From contig CAJTXX010000013.1 of the NCBI GenBank assembly GCA_910584145.1, positions 1 through 46,827 of the forward strand: 46,827 bases of DNA. Reading direction: 5' to 3'. Made by a program: the position numbers and the translations under genes. The notes beneath the pieces are model-generated. The model saw only the letters and a list, made by a program, of their open reading frames with translations. It was not told the origin of the DNA and made no database searches. This stretch comes from an uncultured Eggerthellaceae bacterium (lineage in GTDB: Bacteria > Actinomycetota > Coriobacteriia > Coriobacteriales > Eggerthellaceae). Positions 1 to 10,493 of the stretch are shown piece by piece. Within the stretch, counting starts at the first letter, position 1, and every line of letters starts with the position of its first letter.

Positions 1-360
1 CGATCCCGCAACCCCCGCTTTGCAAAACGCCCCGTTCTCTCCACGAAGCGCACACACATCGCACGAGCTGGGAGCTTTGGAATGGACCCCGTTCTCCGCA
101 CGCAGAACGGACTGCCGCTGCGTCAAGCCACCTGCTGCACCCGGTCGCCCGATGCGCTGAGCTGCCTGATGCGCCTAAACATCAGATGACGCAAGACACG
201 CCGAACGCCGCCAGCAGCCAAGATGGCAGAGAACCACCCAGCCGATGCTTTCCTGCAAGAGCCGACCGAACGCTCTCTGCCGGGCCTTGCGCTCAGGCTC
301 GGTCATCTTTTTCGGCGAGTCCGTGCCAAAAGATGACGGCTCTATGCTTTCGCACGCGCA
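1..360. other. Gene-free left edge with inverted repeats
   Basis: I see no convincing gene here; the open frame at 186-545 runs into pckA antisense and has no ribosome site or recognisable protein. Two inverted repeats are visible: CCGTTCT (89-95) with AGAACGG (104-110), and GTCATCTTTT (302-311) with AAAAGATGAC (328-337). The second lies just past the pckA stop and could act as its 3' hairpin, though no clear U-tract follows on the minus strand. Confidence 0.4.
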
Positions 361-1911
361 TTAAGCTTGCACGGGTCCGGCGGCGCGTATCTCTTGAGGG
401 ACGTGGCTGTATTTCTTGGCGAAGTTGTCGGCGAACATGGCGGCCAGCTTGCGTGCGCGGGCGGCGTATGCCTCGGCGCTCTCCCACGATTCGGCGGGGT
501 CGAGCAGGTAGGCCGGAACGCCGGGACATGCCGTGGGCACCATGAAGCCGAAATGCGCATCGCGCACGTAATCGACGTCGTCGAGCTGGCCCGACAGCGC
601 GGCATTCACCATGGCGCGCGTGTACTTGAGCGGCATGCGCTCGCCACGCCCGTTCCAGCCGGAGTTCACCAGGTACACATCGGCGCGCGCCGCCTTCACC
701 TTCTCTTTCAGCATCAGCGCATAGCGCACGGGGTCGAGCGGCAGGAACGGCTCGCCGAAGCAGGTCGAGAACGTAGGCTGCGGCTCGCTCACGCCCACCT
801 CGGTGCCCGCCACCTTCGACGTGTAGCCGCTCAGGAAGTAATACATCGCCTGGTCGAGGCTCAGCTTCGCGATGGGCGGCAGCACGCCGAACGCGTCCGC
901 CGTCAGGAATATGACCGTGCTCGGCACGCGCCCGCGGCCATCGGCCTGCACGCCGGCGATGTGGCTTATCGGGTAGCCTGCACGCGTGTTCTCGGTTATG
1001 GAGCCGTCCGCGAAATCGAGCTGGCGCGAGACGGGGTCCATCACCACGTTCTCCACCAGCGCCCCGAAGCGGATGGCGCGGTAGATGTCGGGCTCGTGCT
1101 GCTCGCTCAAGTCGATGCACTTCGCGTAGCAGCCGCCTTCGAAGTTGAACACCATATCGTCGGCCCAGCCATGCTCGTCGTCGCCGATCAGCCGGCGCGC
1201 GGGGTCGGTCGACAGTGTGGTCTTGCCGGTACCCGACAGGCCGAAGAACACCGCGGTGGAGCCATCGGCGGCCATGTTCGCCGAGCAGTGCATGGGCAGC
1301 ACGCCCGCCTGCGGCAGCACGTAGTTCATGATGGAGAACACGGTCTTCTTGATCTCGCCGGAGTAACGCGTACCGGCGATGAGCACGCGGCGCTGCGCGT
1401 AGTCGATCATCACCGCGGCATCGCTCGCGGTGCCGTCGCGCTCGGGCACGCACGCGAAGCGCGGGGCCACCAAGAGCGTGTAGTCGGGCTCGAATGCCGC
1501 GAGCATGCTCTCACTCGGGCGCCGCAGCAGCTGATTGGCGAACAGCGCCTGGCTGGCCAGCTCGCCCACGATGCGGAAGCGCTTGGCATGGTCAGGCCCC
1601 ACGCCGGCATAGCCGTCGAACACGTACACATCGTGCGCCGCCAGATGCTCCGCGACGCGCGCGTACAGCGCATCGAATGCTTCACGCGATACGGGCCGGT
1701 TCACCGCGCCCCACGCTATCTGGTCGTGCACTTCGGGGCAATCGACGATGAACTTATCCTTCGCCGAGCGCCCGGTGCGCGGCGCGGTATCCACCACCAA
1801 CGCGCCCGTCTCGGACAGCGCGCCCTCGCCATTGCGCAGCGCGTGCTCCACCAGCGCCGCCGGCGCCAGATTGCGGTGCACCGCGCCCGTCAACTCGAAG
1901 CCCTCGATCAT
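361..1911 (-). CDS. pckA: Phosphoenolpyruvate carboxykinase (ATP)
   Basis: Cytoplasmic enzyme interconverting oxaloacetate + ATP and PEP + CO2 + ADP; in anaerobes it often runs in the carboxylating direction. The 516-residue protein has the PEPCK P-loop GLSGTGKTTLS (about residues 224-234), the following DDEHGW and VFNFEGGCYAK metal/ATP segments, an RYSGEIKK substrate segment (about 182-189) and a TSKVAGTE segment near the C-terminus. Length fits the ATP-dependent family (about 520-540). The frame extends upstream, but the ATG at 1911 is preceded by AAGGAGAGG at good spacing and begins at the family's N-terminus. It is divergent from the PAP2 gene. Confidence 0.95.
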   Translation of the reverse strand: MIEGFELTGAVHRNLAPAALVEHALRNGEGALSETGALVVDTAPRTGRSAKDKFIVDCPEVHDQIAWGAVNRPVSREAFDALYARVAEHLAAHDVYVFDGYAGVGPDHAKRFRIVGELASQALFANQLLRRPSESMLAAFEPDYTLLVAPRFACVPERDGTASDAAVMIDYAQRRVLIAGTRYSGEIKKTVFSIMNYVLPQAGVLPMHCSANMAADGSTAVFFGLSGTGKTTLSTDPARRLIGDDEHGWADDMVFNFEGGCYAKCIDLSEQHEPDIYRAIRFGALVENVVMDPVSRQLDFADGSITENTRAGYPISHIAGVQADGRGRVPSTVIFLTADAFGVLPPIAKLSLDQAMYYFLSGYTSKVAGTEVGVSEPQPTFSTCFGEPFLPLDPVRYALMLKEKVKAARADVYLVNSGWNGRGERMPLKYTRAMVNAALSGQLDDVDYVRDAHFGFMVPTACPGVPAYLLDPAESWESAEAYAARARKLAAMFADNFAKKYSHVPQEIRAAGPVQA

Positions 1912-2142
1912 CGCGACCCTCTCCTTCGCATAGCGCGCGGAAGCAGGCTCGGAACCGGCAGCTATCACCGCCGTTAGCTCCACGCTGCCGCGCGTCGGCA
2001 CCAAGCCCATCGCCTGCGCCGATCTCAATACCTGCCATCTTAAAGGATGCCAGCGCATTCGCCAAAAACAGCCACGGCGGGTAGAATCGCGGAAGTGCCA
2101 GCAGGCACCCGAGCACCCGACGCGCAAAGGCGGCCCGCGAAC

Positions 2143-2670
2143 ATGGACGAACTGGCATTCCTCGACCTCATACAGCTGAACCTGCGCTCCGCGTGGCTCG
2201 ATGCCATCATGGTGCCCATCACCATGCTCGGCAACGCGGGCGCCATCTGGGTGGTGCTGGGGATCATGCTGATATGCATGCGGAGATACCGTCGGGTGGG
2301 CATAGCCATCATCATAGCCGTGGTGATAGCAGGCGCGCTGAGCAAGCTGGTGCTGGGCGGCCTGTTCCCGCGCCTGAGACCATGCGATGTGAATATGGCG
2401 GTGCAGCTCGCCATCGAGCGCCCGTTCGGTACGTCGTTCCCATCGGGCCACACCGCTGCGGCGTTCGCCGCCGTAACCGTCCTGATAGCCGAGCGCATGC
2501 CGAAAGGGCTGGTGATACCGCTCGCCGTGCTGGCGGTGCTCATAGCGCTATCGCGCCTGTATCTATACGTGCATTACCCCACTGATGTGCTGGTCGGCGC
2601 CGTGCTGGGCGCCGCTATCGGCGTAGCTGTCGTGAAGGGCCTAGAAGCGCTCGCGCCTCACCAGCAATGA
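2143..2670 (+). CDS. PAP2-family membrane phosphatase
   Basis: Predicted integral membrane phosphatidic-acid-phosphatase-type enzyme (undecaprenyl-diphosphate or lipid phosphate phosphatase family). The 175-residue protein has about five hydrophobic helices, the acid-phosphatase core PSGHTAA, and the SRLYLYVHYPTD motif carrying the catalytic His and Asp. The first KxxxxxxRP motif is only loosely present (FPRLRP). I chose ATG 2143 because the protein proper begins there; its ribosome site (AAAGG, 12 nt upstream) is weak, and an upstream ATG at 2047 remains possible. Substrate cannot be assigned. The last 13 bp overlap the convergent secreted-protein gene. Confidence 0.85.
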   Translation: MDELAFLDLIQLNLRSAWLDAIMVPITMLGNAGAIWVVLGIMLICMRRYRRVGIAIIIAVVIAGALSKLVLGGLFPRLRPCDVNMAVQLAIERPFGTSFPSGHTAAAFAAVTVLIAERMPKGLVIPLAVLAVLIALSRLYLYVHYPTDVLVGAVLGAAIGVAVVKGLEALAPHQQ

Positions 2671-3275
2671 CCACCGCCACGGTGGCCACCATGATGCCCG
2701 CCGCCGTAACCATAACCGCCGCCATTGCCAGCACCGTTCCCATTACCGGCACCGTAACCGCCGCCAGCTCCGGCACCCGCGCCCGCACCGTTGCCCGCGC
2801 CCGCGCCAGCACCATTGCCGGCACCTGTGCCATACCCATTCGGGCAGTAAGAGCCGTGGTTGTCGCAGATGCCGTCGCCATTCGCATCGACATAGTACCC
2901 GCAGGCACCTTGACCGCCCGCATACGCCCCGCCGCACGCGGCACCATGATAGTCGCAGACGCCATCGCCGTTCGCGTCGATGTAATACCCGCAAGCACCC
3001 TGGCCGGTCGCCGAACCAGCCGCCGGCACCGCAGCCTGCGCCGCCGCAGCAGCCTCGGCAGCGCTCGCCTCTGTCGCCGCTTGCTCCAGAACCGCCAGCA
3101 TCCGCTCGTAGACCGTCTGGATGCATGACGAGAACCGGCACTGCGGCACCCCATCGCAGAGCGCCCCGGCGCGAACGCACCGATCAGCCTGCCCGTACGG
3201 ACCAGCCGCGAACGCGGGGGCCGCGCAACCAACAGATACAACGACCGCGACAAGAACAGCCATGAACCGCTTCAT
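2658..3275 (-). CDS. Secreted protein with two EF-hand-like repeats and Gly-rich tail
   Basis: The 205-residue product has a signal peptide (hydrophobic core about 4-20, likely cut after AFA). A Cys-containing N-terminal region (about 28-60) and an Ala-rich stretch follow. Then come two near-identical repeats with the calcium-loop pattern DANGDGxCDxHG, each preceded by GQGACGYY. The tail is Gly/Ala/Asn-rich and ends in a His/Gly cluster with terminal HCW. The DxNxDGxxD spacing is that of EF-hand/dockerin calcium loops, so Ca2+ binding outside the cell is inferred; the His-rich end might bind metal. AAGGAG precedes ATG 3275. I recognise no specific function. The 3' end overlaps the PAP2 gene by 13 bp. 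Confidence 0.8.
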   Translation of the reverse strand: MKRFMAVLVAVVVSVGCAAPAFAAGPYGQADRCVRAGALCDGVPQCRFSSCIQTVYERMLAVLEQAATEASAAEAAAAAQAAVPAAGSATGQGACGYYIDANGDGVCDYHGAACGGAYAGGQGACGYYVDANGDGICDNHGSYCPNGYGTGAGNGAGAGAGNGAGAGAGAGGGYGAGNGNGAGNGGGYGYGGGHHGGHRGGGHCW

Positions 3276-3344
3276 GACGCATCACTCCTTCTCCTTTTGT
3301 TGCCACTCTAACAAGGTTCACCGGCAAGAGCAAGCAGAACAGCC

Positions 3345-3365
3345 CGCTGAACGGGCCATTCAGCG
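3345..3365. repeat. Small intergenic stem-loop
   Basis: CGCTGAA (3345-3351) and TTCAGCG (3359-3365) form a perfect 7-bp stem with a 7-nt loop between the divergent secreted-protein and carrier genes. No U-tract follows on either strand, so it is not an obvious terminator. Confidence 0.4.
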
Positions 3366-3484
3366 CCCCATTCCATAGCCCGATAATCAGTTCCCTTACT
3401 AAAGGGTTGCAAGTGCGCATCCTGCCGCCGTGCGGCGCCGCCTCCGTCATAATGAAGAGGATGCAGATGCCGAGGAGGTGCGGG

Positions 3485-4780
3485 ATGAAGAAGGAGACAG
3501 CCGTAACGGGCCTTGCGCTGTTCGCCATGTTCTTCGGCGCCGGCAACCTGATCTTCCCGCCGTACCTCGGCATGGAGAGCGGCTACCTCTGGCCGCTCGG
3601 GCTTGCCTTCTTCGTGCTGATCGACGTGGTGCTGGCGTGCCTGGGCATCTATGCGCTGAACGCGGCTGGCGGGGGCGAGGTGGCCTTCGGGCGCACCATC
3701 GGCAAGGTGCCAGCAGTGCTGCTGAATACGGCGGCCATCCTGTGCACCGGCGTGCTCATCGCCATGCCGCGCACCGCGGCCACCACCTACGAGATGGCCG
3801 TGCAACCGAACTTCGGCGACAGCATCGGGCTGCTGCCGTTCTCGCTGCTGTTCTTCGCGGTGGTGCTGCTGCTCACCATACGCGAGTCGAAGGTGGTCGA
3901 CATCATCGGGAAGGTGCTCACGCCGCTGCTCGTGCTGGGCATCGTGGCGCTCATCGTCACCGGCATCGTGAACCCCATCGGCCCTATCGGGCAGCCCGTC
4001 TCCCAGCATGTGGCGCAAGACGGCATACTGGCCGGCTACCAGGCGATGGATATCCTGTGCGTCATCGGATACTCCATCGTGCTGCAGGACACCTTGAAGT
4101 CGGCCGGCTTCACCGAGCGGCGCACGACGCTGCATATCCTCACCTTCGCCAGCATCATCGCCGGCGTGCTGCTCACGCTGATATACGGCGGCCTCACCTA
4201 CCTCGGCGCCACGAGCAGCCAGCTGTTCGACGTGGGAGTGAGCCAAGCCGCGCTCATCGTCGGCATAACGGATGAGCTCATGGGCAGCACAGGCGTGGGC
4301 ATCTTGGGCGTGGTGGTGGCGCTCGCGTGCCTGACCACCGCTATCGGCCTGATCGGCTCCACCGCGGCATACTTCCAGCACCTCACGCATGGGCGCATCA
4401 GCTACCGCGCGGGCGTCATCATCTGCACCGTTGCCGGCGTGCTCATCTGCAACCTGGGGCTCGACCTCATCATCGGACTGGCCTCGCCGGTGCTCACGCT
4501 GGTATGCCCGCCGTTCATGACCACGATGGTGCTCATCCTGTTCGCGCGGCGCATCCGCTCGAACCTCACCTATCAAGGCGCGGCGCTAGGGGCTTTCCTG
4601 GCGAGCATCCCGCTCACGGTGAACAGCGCATTCGGCATCTGGGGCTTCGTAGAGGCGCTGCCGCTGTTCAGCTACGGCTTCGCGTGGCTGCCCTTCGCCG
4701 TGGTCGGGGGCCTGCTCGGCGCCCTGCTGGGCCGGCGGATGCAGGCGCACCGCCCGCACCACCCGCGCGAGAGCGCATAA
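3485..4780 (+). CDS. brnQ: Branched-chain amino acid carrier (LIVCS family)
   Basis: Na+-coupled (by family) uptake of Leu/Ile/Val in the inner membrane. The 431-residue, very hydrophobic protein shows about 12 membrane segments. It begins with the BrnQ-type N-terminus (ALFAMFFGAGNLIFPPYLG, about residues 11-29) and has the usual length (about 430-440). The ATG at 3485 follows GAGGAGG with 6-nt spacing; an upstream in-frame ATG (3407) would add a non-homologous leader. It is transcribed alone, with about 80 bp to the next gene. Confidence 0.92.
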   Translation: MKKETAVTGLALFAMFFGAGNLIFPPYLGMESGYLWPLGLAFFVLIDVVLACLGIYALNAAGGGEVAFGRTIGKVPAVLLNTAAILCTGVLIAMPRTAATTYEMAVQPNFGDSIGLLPFSLLFFAVVLLLTIRESKVVDIIGKVLTPLLVLGIVALIVTGIVNPIGPIGQPVSQHVAQDGILAGYQAMDILCVIGYSIVLQDTLKSAGFTERRTTLHILTFASIIAGVLLTLIYGGLTYLGATSSQLFDVGVSQAALIVGITDELMGSTGVGILGVVVALACLTTAIGLIGSTAAYFQHLTHGRISYRAGVIICTVAGVLICNLGLDLIIGLASPVLTLVCPPFMTTMVLILFARRIRSNLTYQGAALGAFLASIPLTVNSAFGIWGFVEALPLFSYGFAWLPFAVVGGLLGALLGRRMQAHRPHHPRESA

Positions 4781-4858
4781 CGGTTCTGTCATGCACGGCC
4801 AGCCAAGGCGCGCATCGGGTATGATGGCCCTAGCCGCAACGTTCAGAAGGAGGACTGC

Positions 4859-5530
4859 GTGCGCGTCCTGCTCGTAGAAGATGACAGCGCGATCATACGT
4901 GCGCTGACCGACATCCTCGAAGGCGAGGGGTTCACCGTCGCGTGCGAGAGCACGCAGAGCGGCGCCCTCGCGCAACTGGAGGCCGCCCGGTTCGACATAG
5001 CGCTCCTGGACGTGACGCTCGCCGAGGGCAACGGATTCGCGGTCTGCGCTGCGGCGCGCAAGGCAGCGCCGGAGATGCCCATCATCTTTCTGACCGCCTC
5101 CGACGACGAATACTCCACAGTGGCCGGCCTCGACATGGGCGCCGTCGATTACATCCCTAAGCCCTTCCGCGCGCGCGAGCTGGTATCGCGCATCCGCGCG
5201 GCGCTGCGCCAGGCGAACGCCGCCGACAGCGCGCTCACCGCCGGCGACCTGCGGCTCGACGCCGCCTCCGCCCAGGTGACGAAGGCTGGGCGCGAGGTGT
5301 TCCTCTCGGCTCTGGAATACCGGCTCTTGCTCTACTTCATGCAGAACAAGAACCGCCTCATAACGCGCGACAACCTGAAAGACGCCATCTGGGACAGCGC
5401 CGGCGAATACGTCTCCGACAACGCCATCAACGTCTACATAAAGCGCCTGCGCGAGAAGGTGGAGACCGACCCATCCGACCCGCAGATCATCCTGACCGTG
5501 CGCGGCATGGGCTACAAGGTCGGCACCTGA
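4859..5530 (+). CDS. OmpR-family response regulator
   Basis: Two-component transcription factor of 223 residues. The receiver domain (1-115) has acidic residues E7/D8/D9, phosphoacceptor D51 (ALLDVTL) and the conserved Lys in YIPKPF. The winged-helix DNA-binding domain (about 128-222) carries the LSALEYRLLLYF and VNVYIKRLR-like (INVYIKRLREK) helices and ends GMGYKVG. Translation starts at GTG 4859 behind AGAAGGAGG. The kinase gene begins 1 bp after its stop, so the two are co-transcribed and it probably controls the ABC genes that follow. A TATGAT (-10-like) sits at 4820-4825 without a clear -35. Confidence 0.93.
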   Translation: MRVLLVEDDSAIIRALTDILEGEGFTVACESTQSGALAQLEAARFDIALLDVTLAEGNGFAVCAAARKAAPEMPIIFLTASDDEYSTVAGLDMGAVDYIPKPFRARELVSRIRAALRQANAADSALTAGDLRLDAASAQVTKAGREVFLSALEYRLLLYFMQNKNRLITRDNLKDAIWDSAGEYVSDNAINVYIKRLREKVETDPSDPQIILTVRGMGYKVGT

Positions 5531-5531
5531 C

Positions 5532-6527
5532 ATGGGAACCTACAGCACGCTGGTACGGCAATGCGCCGCGCTCGCAGCGGTGCTGGCGCTGCTCGTATGG
5601 GCTGCACCCACCGAGGCGAAGGCGTGGTGCGCAGCCGCCGGAGCGGTAGGGCTCGCGTTCTTCGCGGCGGTGTCGGTCTGGCGGCACCGGCAGATACGCC
5701 GCCTCTCGGCCAGCATCGACGAAGTGCTGCACGACGGCCGGCAGGTGCAGTTCTCGAAATGCCGCGAAGGCGACGTGGCGGTGCTCGCCAACGAGCTGGA
5801 GAAGATGGTGGCGCGCCTAGCCCGCACCACCGAGCAGCTCCAACACGAGCGCAACGCGCTCGCCGACGCGCTGGCCGACATATCGCACCAGATACGCACC
5901 CCGCTCACCGCCGCCGAGCTGATGCTGCCCGCCCTCGAGCGCATCGAAGACCCCGACAGGCGCAAGCGCGCCATCCGCGACTTGGAGGAGATGCTCGAAC
6001 GCGTGGCATGGCTCGTCACCACGCTGTTGAAGATAGCAAAGGTAGACGCGGGCGCCATAACCGCGCAAGCCGCCGAGGTAGATGCAGGCGCCGTGCTCAG
6101 TCGCGCCACCGCCCCGCTGGAAGTAGCCTTCGACCTGCGCGATGTAGCGCTCGCCGTGGACGTGGCGCCCGGCGCGCGCTTCAAAGGCGACGCGATGTGG
6201 ACCGCCGAAGCGCTGGAGAACATCCTGAAGAACTGCATGGAGCACACCCCCGCCGGCGGCGCGGTGCGCGTGCATGCCGCCGAGAACGCGCTGGCCACCA
6301 CCTTCACCATAACCGACACCGGCCCCGGCATAGCCCCCGACGACCTGCCCCGCATCTTCGAGCGCTTCTACCGCGGCGACGACGCCGCAGGCGCGCCCGA
6401 GGGCTTCGGCATCGGCCTCGCGCTCGCGCAGGCCCTCATCTCCGTGCAGGGCGGCACCCTGCGCGCTGACAACGCCCCCGAAGGCGGCGCCCGCTTCCAG
6501 GTATCCTTCCCCAAGCTGATCGTGTGA
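5532..6527 (+). CDS. Short sensor histidine kinase
   Basis: The 331-residue membrane kinase has two N-terminal transmembrane segments (about 10-25 and 33-50) with almost no extracytoplasmic loop. A linker/coiled coil follows, then the HisKA H-box DISHQIRTPL (phospho-His about 119) and an HATPase_c domain with the N-box (ENILKNCMEHT), DTGPGI and GFGIGLALAQ boxes. Kinases without an external sensor domain that sit next to FtsX-type ABC transporters (BceS/VraS-like) usually sense through the transporter; that role is inferred here. It partners the regulator just upstream. Confidence 0.92.
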   Translation: MGTYSTLVRQCAALAAVLALLVWAAPTEAKAWCAAAGAVGLAFFAAVSVWRHRQIRRLSASIDEVLHDGRQVQFSKCREGDVAVLANELEKMVARLARTTEQLQHERNALADALADISHQIRTPLTAAELMLPALERIEDPDRRKRAIRDLEEMLERVAWLVTTLLKIAKVDAGAITAQAAEVDAGAVLSRATAPLEVAFDLRDVALAVDVAPGARFKGDAMWTAEALENILKNCMEHTPAGGAVRVHAAENALATTFTITDTGPGIAPDDLPRIFERFYRGDDAAGAPEGFGIGLALAQALISVQGGTLRADNAPEGGARFQVSFPKLIV

Positions 6528-6646
6528 GAGCGCGCCGCGCGGGCGCCGCGCATGATGACTATTCTGTAATGCGCGCGTTATGGCGATGCAAGGCAGCATC
6601 CGCATACTGTCTCGCAGGTTGGAAAGAGAAAAGAGAGGCAGACGAT

Positions 6647-7326
<680 letters not shown>

Positions 7327-7330
<4 letters not shown>

Positions 7331-10300
7331 ACGCCATGACCCGCTTCACAGTGAAGAGCCTGCGCGCGAACCGCGTGCGCACGCTGGTCACCATCGCCGG
7401 CGTGGCACTGGCCGCAGCGCTGCTGTGCGCGGTGCTCACCACCTACGCGAGCCTGCAATCCATGCTCTATCAAACGGAGAAGAGCATCTCAGGTGAATGG
7501 ATGGCCGTCGCGCAGTCGGACGACCGCACGCGCCTCGACAGCCAGATAGCCTACGCGCTAGAGGCCGGCAGCATCGGCAAGGCGGCCACGCTGCAAGATG
7601 CGGGCTTCGGCGAGCTAACGCCCGAACAGCAGCGCTACCATGGCCCGCATCTGCCCATCGCCAGCTTCTCCGGCGACATCGGCACGCTCTGCGCTGTGCA
7701 CCCGAGCGAGGGGCGCCTGCCGCAAGAGGCCGGCGAGATCATGCTCTTCGAAACCTGGAGCACCTCGGGAGACGACACCCTCGAGATAGGGGATACCCTC
7801 ACGTTGCCCGTGGGCCAGCGCCGCGCGGTGCTGGCGCCAGGACGTGAAGGCACGCTCTCGAAGGTCGCATCGCCCGCCGATTGGGAGAACTATCCCGACA
7901 TCGGCAGCGACGAAGGTGCGACGCAGATCGAAGCGGGCATGCTGCTCGACTCCTCCATCGGCATCCTCGATTCCGCGCTCGACGGCGGCCCCCTCAACGA
8001 GGAGCTGGTCGATACCGAGGAGCGCACCTATACCGTGGTGGGCTTCTACGACCTCTCCGCTTACGCCACCTCAGCCGCAAGCGGCATGAAGGCCTTCACC
8101 GTCGACGATCCGGCTGCTGCGGGCGCGACCAAAGCATTCGTCACCTTCAACGGCGCCGGGAGCACCGCAGAGATCGAGAAGCGCGCGGAAGAATCCTTCC
8201 CCGAAAGCTCCATCGAGCTGCACACCAGCATGTTGCGATATATGGGCATCCTCCCGAACGGCGGCATACGCGACACCGTCGTCGGCATCGCGAGCGTGCT
8301 GGCGGTGGTCATCATCGTGGCGTGCGTGTCGCTCATCTACAACGCATTCGCCATATCGGTGGCTGAGCGCTCCGGGCAGTTCGGGCTGCTGGCCTCGGTG
8401 GGCGCTTCGCGGCGGCAGCTGCGGCGCGCCGTGCTGATCGAAGCGTTCTCCGTGGCGCTCATCGGCATACCGGCCGGCCTGCTCATCGGCATCGGGGGCT
8501 GCGCGGTCACCTTCGCGGCGCTCGGCCCGTCGCTGGCCTCCATCTTCGGTGCGGCCGAGGTGGGCTTCGCGCTCACCGTGCCGGTGTGGGTGCTCGCCAT
8601 CGCTGCGGGGCTTACTTTGGCCACCGTGCTGTTCTCGGTGTTCGTGCCCGCATGGCGCGCCAGCCGCGCGAACGTGATCGACGCCCTGCGCGGCAAGCAG
8701 AACAGCCGCACCTCGAAGCGCGGAGCTGCGCGCGCCGCGAAAGCCGCCGACCCTGCCCAGCTCTGGAAGCATCGCGGGCTCGCCGGGCGCGCATTCGGCA
8801 TGGGCGGCCTGATAGCCCGCATCAACGGGAAGCGCGGCACGTCGCGGGGCACGGCGGCCTCGGTCTCGCTCGCCCTCGCCATCGTGCTGCTGATGACCGC
8901 AGGCTCGCTCTCCACGTTCCTCGGCACGCTCGCCGACGTCGCCTCGAGCGGTAATGCTGACGGCGATGTGACCATATCATCGGCGTTCCTCAGCGAGGAC
9001 GACCCGCGCGCTGCACGGGGCTCCCAAGGCCAGGGAACCGAGGATGCGCTCGCACGAGCGAATCAGGGTAAAGGGGCTCCCGCTGCGGGAAGCGCCGAGC
9101 TCGCAACGCCCGAAGCGGCCATGCGAGCAGCGAACACATGCTTCGCAGACGAAGCCGCTACGTTCGAGCGAGCTTATCAAGACCTCTCCACCGTGCCCGG
9201 CGCCGAGCCTCTCGGCTGGGTGCTCGAAGGCCACGTGCCCGCTATCGTACCCGAGAGCATGATAGGAGATGTCTTCCAAGGCGAGGGGTTCGGCGAAGGC
9301 GGCCGCATGGCCGATGGCCGCTACGCCAGCTCCGCATCGGTGACCTACGTCGACGACGCAGCCTTCGACCGCTATGCGCAGCAGCATGGCGCCGATGCCG
9401 CCAGCTTCCACGACCCCGAGCACCCGCGCGCCATAGGCATCGCGAAGGCCTATGGCAACAATGGCAGCGTCTACGAGCTGATGGACGCGCTGCGCACCAC
9501 CGGCACGGTGGACATGATAGTCGGAGGCACCTACGAAGGAACCGCCGTCAGCGGCATCAGCATATACGCTGATGCCACCGCCAGCGGCCTGGTCTACCAG
9601 TTGAAGCCGTACATCCTGAACGGCAGCGGCGACGGTACCAGAACCGATGGTGCAAGCGACGCCGATAGCTCGTCTGGCAAAGAGCTCGATCTGAACGAGG
9701 TGGAGCTGACCACCATCGCGCTCGATATCGCCATGCTCGTCGACGAGACGCCATCCTTCGTCAGCATGAACGGCGGCCAGCTGCGGTTCATCGTGCCCAT
9801 GTCGCTCGCGCAGAGCCAGGGCTTCGGCATCGACGAGCCCACCTTCACCGCCACCTTCGATGCGTTGCAAGGCCATTCGGCCGATGTGAGCGAAGACCTC
9901 GTCGACCGCGCTGGCACCTTCTTCCACGACGAGACGGACTACGAGGTAGCGTACCTCGGCATGCAGGATCGCGTGGTCGCAGCCGAGAGCAACCGCATGC
10001 TCGCCACTGTCATCAACGTGTTCTGCCTGCTGTTCACCATCATCCTCGCGCTCATCGCGCTGGGCAATGTGTTCAACACGGTGACGAACGGGCTCATCCT
10101 GCGCCGACGCGAGTTCGCCGTCATGCGCTCGGTGGGGCTCTCTAACCGGCAGTTCCGCTCTATGATCATGGACGAGTGCGCGGCGTGGTGCCTGCGCGGG
10201 CTGGTGCCGGGCATCGCGCTATCGCTCGGCGTGTCGTTCCTGCTGTGGCGCTCGGTGACGAATTCGATCGCGGGCTTGGGCTTCGCGCTGCCGTGGGGCT

Positions 10301-10416
10301 ACGTGGCCCTCGCCGGCGGCCTGACCGCCGCCACCATCGCCATCTCGGTGGCCTACGGCATGCACCGCTGCAAGGCCGACAACGTGGTAGAGGCCCTGCG
10401 CATGGACAGCATCTAA
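7327..10416 (+). CDS. Large FtsX-type ABC transporter permease
   Basis: The 1029-residue permease holds two FtsX/MacB-like units. Each has a membrane helix, a large extracytoplasmic domain (about 45-320 and 565-880) and three C-terminal helices (about 330-445 and 895-1010), with the typical VSVGASRRQLRRAVL-like and MRSVGLSNRQFRSM coupling segments after the first helix of each bundle. The architecture matches the big permeases paired with BceRS/VraRS-like systems in Gram-positives. The substrate is unknown; an antimicrobial peptide or cell-envelope target is an inference from the neighbouring two-component genes. It overlaps the ATPase gene by 4 bp. Confidence 0.92.
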
Positions 10417-10432
10417 CGTTCTCTCTCCCTGA

Positions 10433-10482
10433 CCGATGAGGGCGGCGCCTCAGGCCATCTGGCCGGGCGCTGCCCTCATCGG
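10433..10482. terminator. Long hairpin between convergent genes
   Basis: CCGATGAGGGC at 10433-10443 pairs with GCCCTCATCGG at 10472-10482; the stem continues inward with GGCGCC against GGGCGC and an inner GGCC/GGCC pair. It lies between the stops of two convergent genes and could stop transcription from both sides, though there is no T-tract. Confidence 0.5.
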
Positions 10483-10493
10483 CGCCCCGCCGC

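Noticed and set aside
3371..3430. tRNA-like 3' end (GGTTGCAAGTGCGCATCCTGCCGCC)-type sequence before brnQ
   Set aside because: It resembles the T-arm region of a tRNA, but the T-loop lacks the TTC core, the anticodon-like hairpin has a 4-nt loop, and no acceptor partner or D-arm is found. At most it is a decayed remnant.
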